Source: Allobosea caraganae (lineage in GTDB: Bacteria > Pseudomonadota > Alphaproteobacteria > Rhizobiales > Beijerinckiaceae). Taken from it: a DNA stretch of 64,000 nt. The stretch's first letter is position 1. Each line of letters starts with the position of its first letter. This document shows, in pieces, positions 26,428-35,113 of this stretch. The stretch covers positions 372,001-436,000 of the forward strand of contig NZ_QQTO01000019.1 in NCBI RefSeq assembly GCF_003351345.1, given 5' to 3'. The position numbers and the translations under genes were made by a program. Under the pieces are notes generated by a model. The model had not been told where the DNA came from and did not search any database. It saw only the letters and a list, made by a program, of their open reading frames with translations.

Positions 26428-27144
26428 TCAGGCCTCCGCCGGGGCAAGCAGCCGAAAAGTCTCGGGATCGTAGGCGGTGAGCGGTGGGAAGCGCAGCGGC
26501 TCGGTTGCGTCGAGGGTCAGCAGCCTGCGCTCGTAGGCGCGCAGATAGCCTTGGCGCTCGCCTTCGGAGATGCGCGCCGGCTGCCAGGCGATGAAGGGCG
26601 GCAGCACGTCGAAGCCGGTGAAGCGCAGCATGCCGTTCTGGATCGGGAAGAGCAGCTTGTCGGTGTCGCCGTTGATGCCGTCGGGCGCATACATCGAAGC
26701 CGCGCCGCCGATCGTGACCGAGACCATGGCGCGCCGGCCGCGGAGCTTGCCGCGATCGTACCAGGCGCCGGCGCCATAGACCGTGCCCATGGCGAAGACG
26801 CGGTCGACCCAGCCCTTCATCAGCGCCGGCATGCCGAACCACCAGAGCGGGAATTGCAGGATCAGCACATCGCAGCCGAAGAGCTTGTCGAGTTCCTGGC
26901 GGATGTCGGGGGCGAAGCCGTTCTGCCCGGTCGCGAAGACCTCTTCGTCCTGCTGCTTGAAATAGGCCGGATCCGCTTCGGTCAGAAAGTTCGAGCGGTC
27001 GGAGCGCGCCTGCCAGCCCATCGCGTAAAGGTCGGAGACCATGACTTCGTGGCCGGCGGCAGTGAGGCAGGCCTTGGCCGTGGCGGTGAGCGCGCCGTTG
27101 AGGCTTCGCGGCTCCGGGTGGGCGTGGACGATGAAGACGTTCAT
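26428..27144 (-). CDS. NAD(P)H:quinone oxidoreductase, flavodoxin-like
   Basis: 238 residues. Flavodoxin-fold blocks are MNVFIVHAHPEPRSLNGALT (phosphate loop) and LILQFPLWWFGMPALMKGWVDRVF (the NQO/MdaB signature), followed by YGAGAWYDRGKLRGRRAMVS. These FMN/FAD enzymes reduce quinones by two electrons. The ATG at 27144 is chosen at the start of homology. It is divergent from a LysR-type gene. Confidence 0.87.
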   Translation of the reverse strand: MNVFIVHAHPEPRSLNGALTATAKACLTAAGHEVMVSDLYAMGWQARSDRSNFLTEADPAYFKQQDEEVFATGQNGFAPDIRQELDKLFGCDVLILQFPLWWFGMPALMKGWVDRVFAMGTVYGAGAWYDRGKLRGRRAMVSVTIGGAASMYAPDGINGDTDKLLFPIQNGMLRFTGFDVLPPFIAWQPARISEGERQGYLRAYERRLLTLDATEPLRFPPLTAYDPETFRLLAPAEA

Positions 27145-27242
27145 GAGGCCTCTCGATCGGGAGCGAGGCCGCACGCTACGAGTAGAAATTTCGTAAGAGA
27201 ATGCGGTATTATCGAAACAAGTTCATAAGCGAGTGAGATGGA

Positions 27243-28130
27243 ATGCGCGGCAGCGAGTTCGCCGATCTCAAGGCCTTTTGTGCCGTGGCCGAGGAATCGA
27301 GCTTCGCGCGGGCGGCGGCCCGGCTCGGCGTCTCCGCCTCGGCGCTGAGCCAGACCGTGCGCGGGCTGGAGGAGCGGCTCGATGTCCGCCTGCTCAACCG
27401 CACCACGCGCAGCGTGACGATGACGCAGGCCGGCGCGGCCCTGTTCGAGCGGGTATCGCCGCTCTTCGGCGCCTTCGCGGCGGCGCTCGTCGATCTCGGC
27501 CAGTTCCGGGCGGAGCCTGCCGGCGCCGTGCGCATCAACGCGCCGCGCGTCGTGGTGCAGCACCTGATCGTGCCCAAGCTCGGCGCCTTCCAGCGCGCCT
27601 ACCCTGCGATCGAGCTGGAGATCGCGGTCGAGAACCGCATCACCGACATCGTCGCCGGGCGCTTCGATGCGGGCATCCGCCTCGGCGAGCGGCTGGAGAA
27701 GGACATGGTCGCGGTCAGGCTGGGCGGCGAGCTCGGCATGGCGGTCGTGGCCTCGCCGGACTATCTCGCGCGGCACGGCGCGCCGGCGACGCCGCAGGAC
27801 CTGCATCGCCATGCCTGCATCCGCTATCGCTGGCCGAGCGACGGCACGATCTATCGCTGGGAGTTCGAGCGCGAGGGCGAGGAGTTCGCGGTCGCCGTCG
27901 ACGGGCCGCTGATCGTCAACGATTCCGAATTGATGATCGACGCCGCGATCGAGGGGGTCGGCATCGCCTACCTGCTCGACATCCAGGCGCGGGCGGGGCT
28001 GGAGAGCGGCAAGCTGGTCTCGCTGCTGCCGGAGTGGACGCCGCGCTTTCCGGGCTTCTACCTCTACCATTCCGGCCGGCGGCAGCGTCCGCCGACGCTG
28101 CAGGCCTTCATCGATGTCTTCAGAAGGTAG
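27243..28130 (+). CDS. LysR-family transcriptional regulator
   Basis: 295 residues: an N-terminal winged helix (SSFARAAARLGVSASALSQTVRGLEERLDVRLLNRTTRSV) and a periplasmic-binding-protein-like effector domain. It is divergent from the quinone reductase/SDR pair across 98 bases, the classic LysR target layout. The shared gap includes TTTCG and CGAAA half-sites in an AT-rich stretch. The inducer is unknown. Confidence 0.9.
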   Translation: MRGSEFADLKAFCAVAEESSFARAAARLGVSASALSQTVRGLEERLDVRLLNRTTRSVTMTQAGAALFERVSPLFGAFAAALVDLGQFRAEPAGAVRINAPRVVVQHLIVPKLGAFQRAYPAIELEIAVENRITDIVAGRFDAGIRLGERLEKDMVAVRLGGELGMAVVASPDYLARHGAPATPQDLHRHACIRYRWPSDGTIYRWEFEREGEEFAVAVDGPLIVNDSELMIDAAIEGVGIAYLLDIQARAGLESGKLVSLLPEWTPRFPGFYLYHSGRRQRPPTLQAFIDVFRR

Positions 28131-28190
28131 ATGGGGCTCAGGCGACGGTAACTTGCAAAACGATAGTAACGTCGCTAACTCGGGCGCGTC

Positions 28191-28706
28191 ATGCAGCCCA
28201 AGCTCCTCCCGCTTGCCGAATGCCCCTGCGCCCGCACGGTCGAGACCGTCGGCGAATGGTGGAGCATCCTGATTCTGCGCGATGCGCTGCAGGGCTTCAC
28301 GCGCTTCGACGAGTTCCAGCGCAGCCTCGGCATCGCGCCGAACATGCTGGCGCGCCGGCTGAAGCACCTGACCGAGAGCGGGATGTTCGTGCGGCGGCTC
28401 TATAGCGAGCGCCCGCCGCGCTACGATTACGTGCTGACCAAGAAGGGCCGGGATTTCTTCCCGGTCATCGCCGCGCTGGTCGCCTTCGGCAACCGGCACC
28501 TGGCGCCCGAGGGCGAGGTGCTGGTGATGGTCGAGCGCGCGAGCGGGCGCCCAGTCGAGGCGGTCCTGGTCGATGCCGCGAGCCTGCGGCCGGTCACGCC
28601 TGAGACGATCACCACCATAGCCGGCCCGGGCGCGAGCGAGGGCATGCGCCAGCGCCTGGCCATGATCACAGCGACGCGCGCAGGCGCGTCCTCACACAGC
28701 GAATAG
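28191..28706 (+). CDS. HxlR-family transcriptional regulator
   Basis: 171 residues with the HxlR winged helix: CPCARTVETVGEWWSILILR, then FQRSLGIAPNMLARRLKHLTE. A Cys pair near residues 11-13 could serve as a redox or electrophile sensor, as in some HxlR proteins. The upstream gap holds two GTAAC units 13 bases apart, a possible own operator. An orphan fabF-like gene starts 9 bases after its stop, so they may be one unit. Confidence 0.87.
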   Translation: MQPKLLPLAECPCARTVETVGEWWSILILRDALQGFTRFDEFQRSLGIAPNMLARRLKHLTESGMFVRRLYSERPPRYDYVLTKKGRDFFPVIAALVAFGNRHLAPEGEVLVMVERASGRPVEAVLVDAASLRPVTPETITTIAGPGASEGMRQRLAMITATRAGASSHSE

Positions 28707-28715
28707 GACATTCAG

Positions 28716-29981
28716 ATGCGTCGTATCGTCGTCACCGGCATGGGCGTGGTCTCGCCTCTGGGCTGCGGCACCGAGCTGGCCTGGCAGCGCCTGCTCGCCG
28801 GCCGCTCCGGCCTGCGCCGACTGCCCGATTCGATCGCCGAGACCTTGCCGGCTAAGGTCGCCGGCGCGGTGCCGTCGAAGGCGGAAGATAACGAGGGCGG
28901 CTTCGATCCCGACGTCGCGATCGCGCCGAAGGACCAGCGCAAGATGGACCGCTTCATCCAGTTCGCGCTGGTGGCGGCCAAGGAGGCGCTCGACCAGGCC
29001 AACTGGCGGCCGGTGAGCGAGACCGAGCAGGAGCGCACCGCGACGGTGATCGCCTCGGGCATTGGCGGCTTCCCGGCGATAGCCGAGGCGGTGCGCACCA
29101 CCGATGCGCGCGGCGTGCGCCGGCTCTCGCCCTTCACGATCCCGTCCTTCCTGGTCAATCTCGCCGCCGGCCATGTCTCGATCGACCATGGCTTCAAGGG
29201 GCCGATGGGCGCGCCGGTGACGGCCTGCGCCGCCGGCGTGCAGGCGATCGGCGATGCGGCGCGGATGATCCGGGCGGGAGAGGCCGACATCGCGCTCTGC
29301 GGCGGCACCGAGGCCTGCATCGACCTCGTCGCGCTCGGCGGCTTCGGCGCGGCGCGCGCGCTCTCGACCGGCTTCAACGACGAACCCGAGAAGGCCTCGC
29401 GTCCGTTCGACCGCGACCGCGACGGCTTCGTCATGGGCGAGGGCGCCGGCCTCCTGGTCATCGAGGCGCTGGAGCATGCTGAGGCGCGCGGCGCCAAAAT
29501 CCTGGCCGAGATCACCGGCTACGGCACCTCGGCTGACGCGTACCACATCACCTCGGGCCCCGAGGACGGCTCGGGCGCTCGCCGGGCGATGGAGACGGCG
29601 CTGAAGCAGGCTGGGCTGAAGCCCGGCGATGTCAGCCACCTCAACGCGCATTCGACCTCAACGCCGGTCGGCGACCGCGGCGAGCTGGCGGCGATCAAGG
29701 CGGTGTTCGGCACCGAGGGCGGTATCGCGATCAGCGCGACGAAATCGGCGACAGGCCATCTGCTCGGCGCGGCCGGCGGGCTGGAGGCGATCTTCACGGT
29801 CCTGGCGCTGCGCGATCAGATCGCGCCGCCGACGCTCAACCTCGAGAATGCCGACGAGGACGCGGCCGGGCTCGACCTCGTGGCGAAGGTGGCGCGGCCG
29901 CTGGCGATGGAGCACGCGATTTCGAATGGCTTCGGGTTTGGCGGGGTGAATGCGAGCGTGGTGTTCAGGCGCTGGCAGTAA
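28716..29981 (+). CDS. fabF: Beta-ketoacyl-ACP synthase II (FabF-type)
   Basis: 421 residues with the condensing-enzyme fold. Nucleophile Cys171 (VTACAAGVQAIG) and both active-site His residues (LNAHSTSTPVGDRGE and SATKSATGHLLGAAGG) are present, and the C-terminus SNGFGFGGVNASVVF is typical. It extends acyl-ACP chains with malonyl-ACP. No acpP or fabG lies beside it as in the main fatty-acid operon; instead it follows an HxlR gene, so it may be a second, regulated copy. Confidence 0.9.
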   Translation: MRRIVVTGMGVVSPLGCGTELAWQRLLAGRSGLRRLPDSIAETLPAKVAGAVPSKAEDNEGGFDPDVAIAPKDQRKMDRFIQFALVAAKEALDQANWRPVSETEQERTATVIASGIGGFPAIAEAVRTTDARGVRRLSPFTIPSFLVNLAAGHVSIDHGFKGPMGAPVTACAAGVQAIGDAARMIRAGEADIALCGGTEACIDLVALGGFGAARALSTGFNDEPEKASRPFDRDRDGFVMGEGAGLLVIEALEHAEARGAKILAEITGYGTSADAYHITSGPEDGSGARRAMETALKQAGLKPGDVSHLNAHSTSTPVGDRGELAAIKAVFGTEGGIAISATKSATGHLLGAAGGLEAIFTVLALRDQIAPPTLNLENADEDAAGLDLVAKVARPLAMEHAISNGFGFGGVNASVVFRRWQ

Positions 29982-29990
29982 ACTAATGAG

Positions 29991-30142
29991 CGCGGGGAAC
30001 CCTCCTGTAAGGAGAGGGCAGGGTGAGGTGTAGGCCGCAAAACCAGTAAAACTGAACTTTGCCGCGGTCAGCTCACAGCTTCAACGTCAAACGGCCGACA
30101 CCTCACCCCTGCCCCCCTCCTTACAGGAGAGGGGTTCCCCGC
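29991..30142. repeat. Long inverted repeat between converging genes (family D)
   Basis: Two imperfectly complementary arms of about 40 bases (GGGGAACCCTCCTGTAAGGA ... and ... TCCTTACAGGAGAGGGGTTC) flank about 65 bases. The arms could fold into a long hairpin beyond the fabF and acyl-CoA carboxylase stops and act as a bidirectional 3' structure. It looks like another dispersed repeat type; only one copy is in the window. Confidence 0.7.
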
Positions 30143-30168
30143 GGGCGCTGGAATGGCCGCGGCTTCGC

Positions 30169-31698
30169 TCACAACGGAATATTGTCGTGCTTCCGCCACG
30201 GCCGCTCGACCGACTTCGTCCGCAGCATCGCCAGCGCCCGCGCGATGCGGCGGCGGGTCGAATGCGGCATGATCACCTCGTCGATATAGCCGCGCTCGGC
30301 CGCGACGAAGGGGGACATGAAGCGGTCCTCGTATTCCTTGGTCTGGCGCGCGATGGTCTCGGCGTCGCCGCCGCGGAAGATGATCTCGACCGCGCCCTTG
30401 GCGCCCATCACCGCGATTTGCGCGGTCGGCCAGGCATAGTTGACGTCGGCGCCGATATGTTTTGAAGCCATCACGTCATAGGCGCCGCCATAGGCCTTGC
30501 GGGTGATCACCGTGACCAGCGGCACCGTGCATTCGCTATAGGCGAAGAGCAGCTTGGCGCCGTGCTTGATCAGGCCGCCATATTCCTGCGCCGTGCCCGG
30601 CAGGAAGCCGGGAACGTCGACGAAGGTGACGATCGGGATCTCGAAGGCGTCGCAATAACGCACGAAGCGGGCAGCCTTGCGCGAGGCGTCGGAGTCGAGC
30701 ACGCCGGCCAGGACCATCGGCTGGTTGGCGACGACGCCGACCGTGCGGCCCTCGATGCGGCCGAAGCCAGTGACGATGTTGCCGGCATAGGCCTGCTGGA
30801 TCTCGAAGAAGTCGCCCTCGTCGAGCGTCTTCGCGATCAGCTCCTTGATGTCGTAGGGCTTGTTCGGGTTGTCGGGAACGAGCGTGTCGAGGCTCATGTC
30901 GATGCGATCGGGCACATCGAAGCTCGGCCATTCCGGCACGCCCGCGGTATTGTTGGCGGGCAGGAAGTCGATCAGGCGGCGCACCTGCAGCAGCGCCTCG
31001 ACATCGTTCTCGAAGGAGCCGTCCGCGACGGAAGATTTCGAGGTGTGGACCTTGGCGCCGCCGAGCTCTTCCGAGGTCACGGTCTCGTTGGTGACGGTCT
31101 TCACCACGTCCGGGCCGGTGACGAACATGTACGAGGTGTCGCGGACCATGAAGATGAAGTCGGTCATGGCCGGCGAATAGACGTCGCCGCCGGCGCAGGG
31201 GCCCATGATCACCGAAATCTGCGGGATGACGCCGGAGGCCGCGACGTTGCGCTTGAAGACCTCGCCATAGCCGCCGAGCGCCGCCACCCCTTCCTGGATG
31301 CGGGCGCCGCCGGCATCGAACAGGCCGACGATCGGGGCGCGCATCTTCAGCGCCATGTCCTGGATCTTGATGATCTTCTGCGCGTGCGTCTCCGACAGCG
31401 AACCGCCGAACACGGTGAAATCCTTGGAGAAGACGAAGACGGTGCGGCCGTTGACCGTGCCCCAGCCGGTGACGACGCCGTCGCCGGGGATCTTCTCGGC
31501 CTTGTCCATGCCGAAATCGACGCAGCGATGCTGCACGAACATGTCGAACTCCTCGAAGGAGCCATGGTCGAGCAGGAGTTCGATGCGCTCGCGGGCGGAG
31601 AGCTTGCCGCGCTTGTGCTGCGCTTCGATGCGCCGGTCGCCGCCGCCCTTGCGCGCGCCCTCGCGGCGCTCTTCGAGCTGTTCGAGAATGTCCTTCAT
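30169..31698 (-). CDS. pccB: Acyl-CoA carboxylase beta subunit (propionyl-CoA type)
   Basis: 509 residues of carboxyltransferase fold. Landmarks are [39 protein letters not shown] (the acyl-CoA oxyanion region) and the C-terminal [20 protein letters not shown]. It transfers CO2 from carboxybiotin to propionyl-CoA. The biotin-carrying alpha subunit is not in the window, so propionyl- rather than methylcrotonyl-CoA specificity rests on overall similarity only. Confidence 0.88.
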   Translation of the reverse strand: MKDILEQLEERREGARKGGGDRRIEAQHKRGKLSARERIELLLDHGSFEEFDMFVQHRCVDFGMDKAEKIPGDGVVTGWGTVNGRTVFVFSKDFTVFGGSLSETHAQKIIKIQDMALKMRAPIVGLFDAGGARIQEGVAALGGYGEVFKRNVAASGVIPQISVIMGPCAGGDVYSPAMTDFIFMVRDTSYMFVTGPDVVKTVTNETVTSEELGGAKVHTSKSSVADGSFENDVEALLQVRRLIDFLPANNTAGVPEWPSFDVPDRIDMSLDTLVPDNPNKPYDIKELIAKTLDEGDFFEIQQAYAGNIVTGFGRIEGRTVGVVANQPMVLAGVLDSDASRKAARFVRYCDAFEIPIVTFVDVPGFLPGTAQEYGGLIKHGAKLLFAYSECTVPLVTVITRKAYGGAYDVMASKHIGADVNYAWPTAQIAVMGAKGAVEIIFRGGDAETIARQTKEYEDRFMSPFVAAERGYIDEVIMPHSTRRRIARALAMLRTKSVERPWRKHDNIPL

Positions 31699-31803
31699 GG
31701 CGATGCCCCCGGAGCCGAGCGAAGTTCGGTATCCGGCTTAAGGGGCGAAGGCTGGCCTGTCCATGGCGGCGCGGTGAGGCTTTCGTGCAAAGGCCTGCTG
31801 CTA

Positions 31804-32193
31804 TCAGGCGGCTGGCCGCGTCGGGTCGCCGAGCGTGCGGTTGAGTTCGACGGCCTGGCGGACCAGCCGGCCGACCACCTCTGGCTCGATAGCATCGCCC
31901 TGGCGCAGTTCGATCGTCGCCATCTCGTACTTGCCGCCGGGCTTCAGGCGCGGCTCGATCTCGCGCAGCCGCTTGCCGCGTCAGAAGCCGAAGAGCACGC
32001 GCTCGGCTTCGGCGCGGATGAGGAGCACGGGGCCTTCGGAGACATAGACGAGATGGGTCCATTTGATCCGCTCGTCGAGCGGGGCAACGGCCTTGACCGC
32101 CTCGCGCAGCGCGTCGACCGTGACCCGGCGCCAGCCGTCGAGCTGCGCGACATAGCCCTCGGGGTCGTCGGCGGTCGGGGCGCCGGGCGTCAC
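31804..32193 (-). pseudogene. DUF1801 protein gene broken by one in-frame TGA
   Basis: The frame from GTG 32193 encodes a DUF1801 domain (RIKWTHLVYVSEGPVLLIRA ... RVLFGF) but meets TGA at 31981-31983. The same frame then continues for 58 codons (RGKRLREIEPRLKPGGKYEM ... NRTLGDPTRPAA) to a stop at 31804. The family reads GFW-RG or GFF-RG here, so a TGG Trp codon probably became TGA. It lies 5 bases from the end of the ATP12 gene. A base-call error is the other explanation. Confidence 0.8.
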
Positions 32194-32198
32194 GCAGG

Positions 32199-32987
32199 CT
32201 AGCCGTGCTTGAGCAGCAGTGCCGCTGCATCGAACTCCTTGCGCCGGATGATCCGGCGCTCGGCGGCTTCCTCGTCCTGGCCCCAGATCCCGATCTGGTA
32301 GTCCTCGTCGAGATGGGCGGCGGCCCAGGTTTGCTCGGCATCGAGCCGGCCGTCGGCCAGCGCCAGCGCCAGGATGGCCGAGCCGGTCAGCGTCATGATG
32401 TTATGCGCGCCGGCCAGCGCAAGCGGGGCAGGGAGTTCGGCGACGCGGCGGGCGACGGCCTCCAGTGCGTCAGCCGGCTGCTCGGCGAACATCACGCCCT
32501 CGGCCAGGGTGAAGCGGGCGCCGAGCGCGGCCTCCGTCCCGGCGATGATCGGGTCCCAGATGGCGCGCTGGCGCTCGACCAGATTGTCGGGCTCGCCGGC
32601 GCGGTAGCAGAGCGCGTCGCTGCCGGCATAGCGCACGATCTCGGCGCGCACCGCCTCGTGCTGGTCGGCGACGCCGTCGAGGGCCGAGTTCACCAGCCGG
32701 GTGATCGGCATCACGGCCGGGTCGATATCCTGGTCTTGCGCCTGCCATTCGGCGGCGAGCGCCTCGGCGACGGGGCGGGAGGAGACGGCGAGCGGCTTGC
32801 GGGCCGGGGTGCGCGCCGTCTTGCCGTCGAGCGCGACGTGGAACAGGCCGTCGCGTTCGAGCACGCCGGCGCTTTCGTAGAAGCGCTTGGGCAGGGCGTT
32901 GCGCATCGCCTTCTGCGCGGCGGCGACGGGGTCGGGCTGGCGCGCGCCTGGCGTGCCGAACCGTTCGAGGAAAGCATCAGTGGACAT
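32199..32987 (-). CDS. ATP12-family F1-ATPase assembly chaperone
   Basis: 262 residues matching the ATP12 family: RFYESAGVLERDGLFHVALDGKTARTPARKPLAV near the start, then PITRLVNSALDGV, DALCYRAGEP and WDPIIAG. In mitochondria ATP12 binds the F1 alpha subunit; the alphaproteobacterial version is thought to do the same in the cytoplasm. The ATG at 32987 is chosen as the start of conserved sequence, although the frame is open further upstream. Confidence 0.9.
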   Translation of the reverse strand: MSTDAFLERFGTPGARQPDPVAAAQKAMRNALPKRFYESAGVLERDGLFHVALDGKTARTPARKPLAVSSRPVAEALAAEWQAQDQDIDPAVMPITRLVNSALDGVADQHEAVRAEIVRYAGSDALCYRAGEPDNLVERQRAIWDPIIAGTEAALGARFTLAEGVMFAEQPADALEAVARRVAELPAPLALAGAHNIMTLTGSAILALALADGRLDAEQTWAAAHLDEDYQIGIWGQDEEAAERRIIRRKEFDAAALLLKHG

Positions 32988-33050
32988 GCCCGCCCCATAG
33001 CGCATTTCGGGGCGGGCGGAAACGATAGGCGCGTAGAAGCCGTTCGGGAA

Positions 33051-33164
33051 TTCGCTGGCGTGAGTCGATTGGCGTGGCTGTCGAGAACCGGAGCGGAGCG
33101 TACCTTGGTACGTGAGCACCGGAAGCGCAGACGGTCGCGCCAAGCGACCGCGCCAGTAGAATTC
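33051..33164 (-). repeat. 114-bp dispersed structured repeat, copy 2
   Basis: Reverse-complement partner of 22087-22200. Read on the minus strand it starts 11 bases after the stop of the SDR gene. Hairpins GGTCG/CGACC and GTAC/GTAC replace GGCCG/CGGCC and GGAC/GTCC of copy 1, so the base pairing is kept although the bases differ. The flanking blocks are identical. Confidence 0.75.
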
Positions 33165-33175
33165 CAAGCGGCTTC

Positions 33176-33958
33176 TCAGAGGAGCATGCCGCCGGAGACC
33201 TCGATGCGCTGGCCGGTGACCCAGCGGTTCTCGTCGGCGAGCAGCGAGGCGATCATCGGGCCGATATCGTCGGGCAGGCCGGCGCGGCCCATTGCCGTCG
33301 AAGAGGCGACGAACTGGTTGGTCTTGGCGTCGTCGCGCACATGGCCGCCGCCGAAATCGGTCTCGATCGCACCGGGCGCGACCACGTTGACCGCGATGCC
33401 GCGCGGGCCGAGCTCCTTGGCGAGATAGCGGGTCAGCACCTCGACTGCGCCCTTCATCGAGCCATAGGCGCTCAGGCCGGGCAGCGAGAAGCGGGCGAGG
33501 CCCGAGGAGACGTTCACGATCCGCCCGCCATCCTTGATCAGCGGCAGCAGCTTCTGGGTCAGGAAGAAGACACCCTTGAAGTGGATGTTGAAGAGCCGGT
33601 CGAAATCTTCCTCCTTCGTCTCGGCGAAGGAGGAATAGAGCGCGATGCCGGCATTGTTGACGAGATGGTCGAAGTGCTCGCGGCCCCAAGTCTCGGCGAG
33701 GGCCTGCCGGACCTTGGCGACGAAGCCGTCGAAGGCGGCGATGTCGCCGGTATCGAGCTGCAAGGCGAGCGCCTTGCGGCCCAGCGCCTCGATCTCCGCG
33801 ACGGCGGCGTCGGCCTCTGCCTTATTCGCATGATAGGTGAGGATGACGTCGCTGCCGCGCTTGGCCAGGCTCACGGCGGTGTTGCGGCCGAGGCCGCGGC
33901 TGCCGCCGGTGACGACGGCGATCTTCTGCGTTGATTTTGCTTCTGTTTCGGTGGACAT
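33176..33958 (-). CDS. SDR-family oxidoreductase (FabG-like)
   Basis: 260 residues of classical SDR: TGGSRGLGRNTAV (cofactor loop), NNAG, the catalytic Ser in NVSSG, and Y-x-x-x-K in SAYGSMKGAVE. An NADP(H) preference is likely from the basic residue in the loop. The substrate is unknown. It is divergent from an AraC-type gene, which probably controls it. The start ATG at 33958 excludes an unrelated upstream extension. Confidence 0.88.
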   Translation of the reverse strand: MSTETEAKSTQKIAVVTGGSRGLGRNTAVSLAKRGSDVILTYHANKAEADAAVAEIEALGRKALALQLDTGDIAAFDGFVAKVRQALAETWGREHFDHLVNNAGIALYSSFAETKEEDFDRLFNIHFKGVFFLTQKLLPLIKDGGRIVNVSSGLARFSLPGLSAYGSMKGAVEVLTRYLAKELGPRGIAVNVVAPGAIETDFGGGHVRDDAKTNQFVASSTAMGRAGLPDDIGPMIASLLADENRWVTGQRIEVSGGMLL

Positions 33959-34131
33959 GATCAAGCTCCAGGGTTGGATGATGTGGCCGGAGCCTAGGCC
34001 CTCGAGGGCGTTCACTTGAATGCCGGAACTCTCGAATTTCCTGCCTGATCCTCCAATTGGATTGGATGGCCGGTGCGATCCGGCTATGAATTCGAGGTGG
34101 GCCGGCAAGGCCGCCGCAGCGGAGGCCAGCT

Positions 34132-35031
34132 ATGTCATCGAACCTGAAGGACGCGATCCTCCGCTACATCGACACGCATGACGGGGATGGCGAAGACGGA
34201 ATCTACCGCACCGTGATCGACGGGCTCTTCCTGATGCGGACGAGCCACCAGGACATGCCCAAGCCGATGGTGTACCGGCCGGCGCTCTGCCTCGTCGTGC
34301 AGGGTGCCAAGCAGGTCATGTTCGGCGACGAGCTGTTCGCATTCGGCGAGATGCAGGCGCTCGTCGTCAGCCTCGCGCTTCCGGCCTTCGGCAAGGTCGT
34401 CGGGGCCAGCACTGAGACGCCCTTCCTGGCGCTTGCGCTGGAATTCGACATCGGGGTGATGCGCCAGGTCATGGAAGAGCTCGACGATCCGCCGCGGCCG
34501 GCGGCCGATGCGGGTCCGGCCGTGTTCGTCGATGCGCTCGACGGCCAGCTGGCCGATTGCTTCCTCCGGTTGCTGCGGCTGCTCGATACGCCGAAGGCCG
34601 TCCCGGTGCTGTCCCCGGCGATCATGCGGGAGATCTGCTTCTGGCTGCTGACCGGCCCGAACCGCGACAAGATCTGCAAGCTCGCCTTGCCCGACAGCCA
34701 TACCCAGCGCATCGCCAGGGCGCTTCATGTGCTGCGCGACCATTTCGCCGAGCCGATCCGCATCGAGCGGCTCGCCGAGACCGCGCGGATGAGCCCGTCA
34801 TCCTTCCACCAGCATTTCAAGACGCTGACCGCGATGACGCCGCTGCAATACCAGAAGCACCTGCGGCTGCTCGAAGCGCGGCGGCTGATGGTGGCGGATG
34901 GCAGCAACGTCGCCGAGGCGGCCTATGAGGTCGGCTATGAGAGCGCCTCGCAGTTCAGCCGCGAATATGCCCGCATGTTCGGCGCGCCGCCGAAGCGCAG
35001 CCTGGCCGAGCTGAAGGCGCTGCCTGCCTGA
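34132..35031 (+). CDS. AraC-family transcriptional regulator
   Basis: 299 residues: an N-terminal AraC-type ligand domain (YRTVIDGLFLMRTS ... YRPALCLVVQGAKQVMFGDE) and a C-terminal double HTH (IRIERLAETARMSPSSFHQHFKTLTAMTPLQYQKHLRLLEARRLM). Divergent from the SDR gene across 173 bases that contain a partly symmetric sequence around CCAATTGG (34053-34060). Regulation of the SDR is inferred. Confidence 0.9.
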   Translation: MSSNLKDAILRYIDTHDGDGEDGIYRTVIDGLFLMRTSHQDMPKPMVYRPALCLVVQGAKQVMFGDELFAFGEMQALVVSLALPAFGKVVGASTETPFLALALEFDIGVMRQVMEELDDPPRPAADAGPAVFVDALDGQLADCFLRLLRLLDTPKAVPVLSPAIMREICFWLLTGPNRDKICKLALPDSHTQRIARALHVLRDHFAEPIRIERLAETARMSPSSFHQHFKTLTAMTPLQYQKHLRLLEARRLMVADGSNVAEAAYEVGYESASQFSREYARMFGAPPKRSLAELKALPA

Positions 35032-35052
35032 GAGACCGCTTGGGACACGCGG

Positions 35053-35096
35053 CCCTCATCCTGAGGAGCCGCTTTAGCGGCGTCTCAGGATGAGGG
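35053..35096. repeat. Family B palindromic hairpin between converging genes
   Basis: CCCTCATCCTGAG ... CTCAGGATGAGGG with an inner GCCGC/GCGGC pair. Related elements are at 44928-45043 and 60805-60852. It lies between the AraC-type and chemoreceptor stops and could end transcription from both sides. Confidence 0.65.
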
Positions 35097-35113
35097 CTGG
35101 GGGGCCGCAGCCT

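Noticed and set aside
31981..31983. TGA as a selenocysteine codon in the DUF1801 gene
   Set aside because: The family has an aromatic residue here, not Cys, and no SECIS-like hairpin follows. A TGG to TGA change is simpler.
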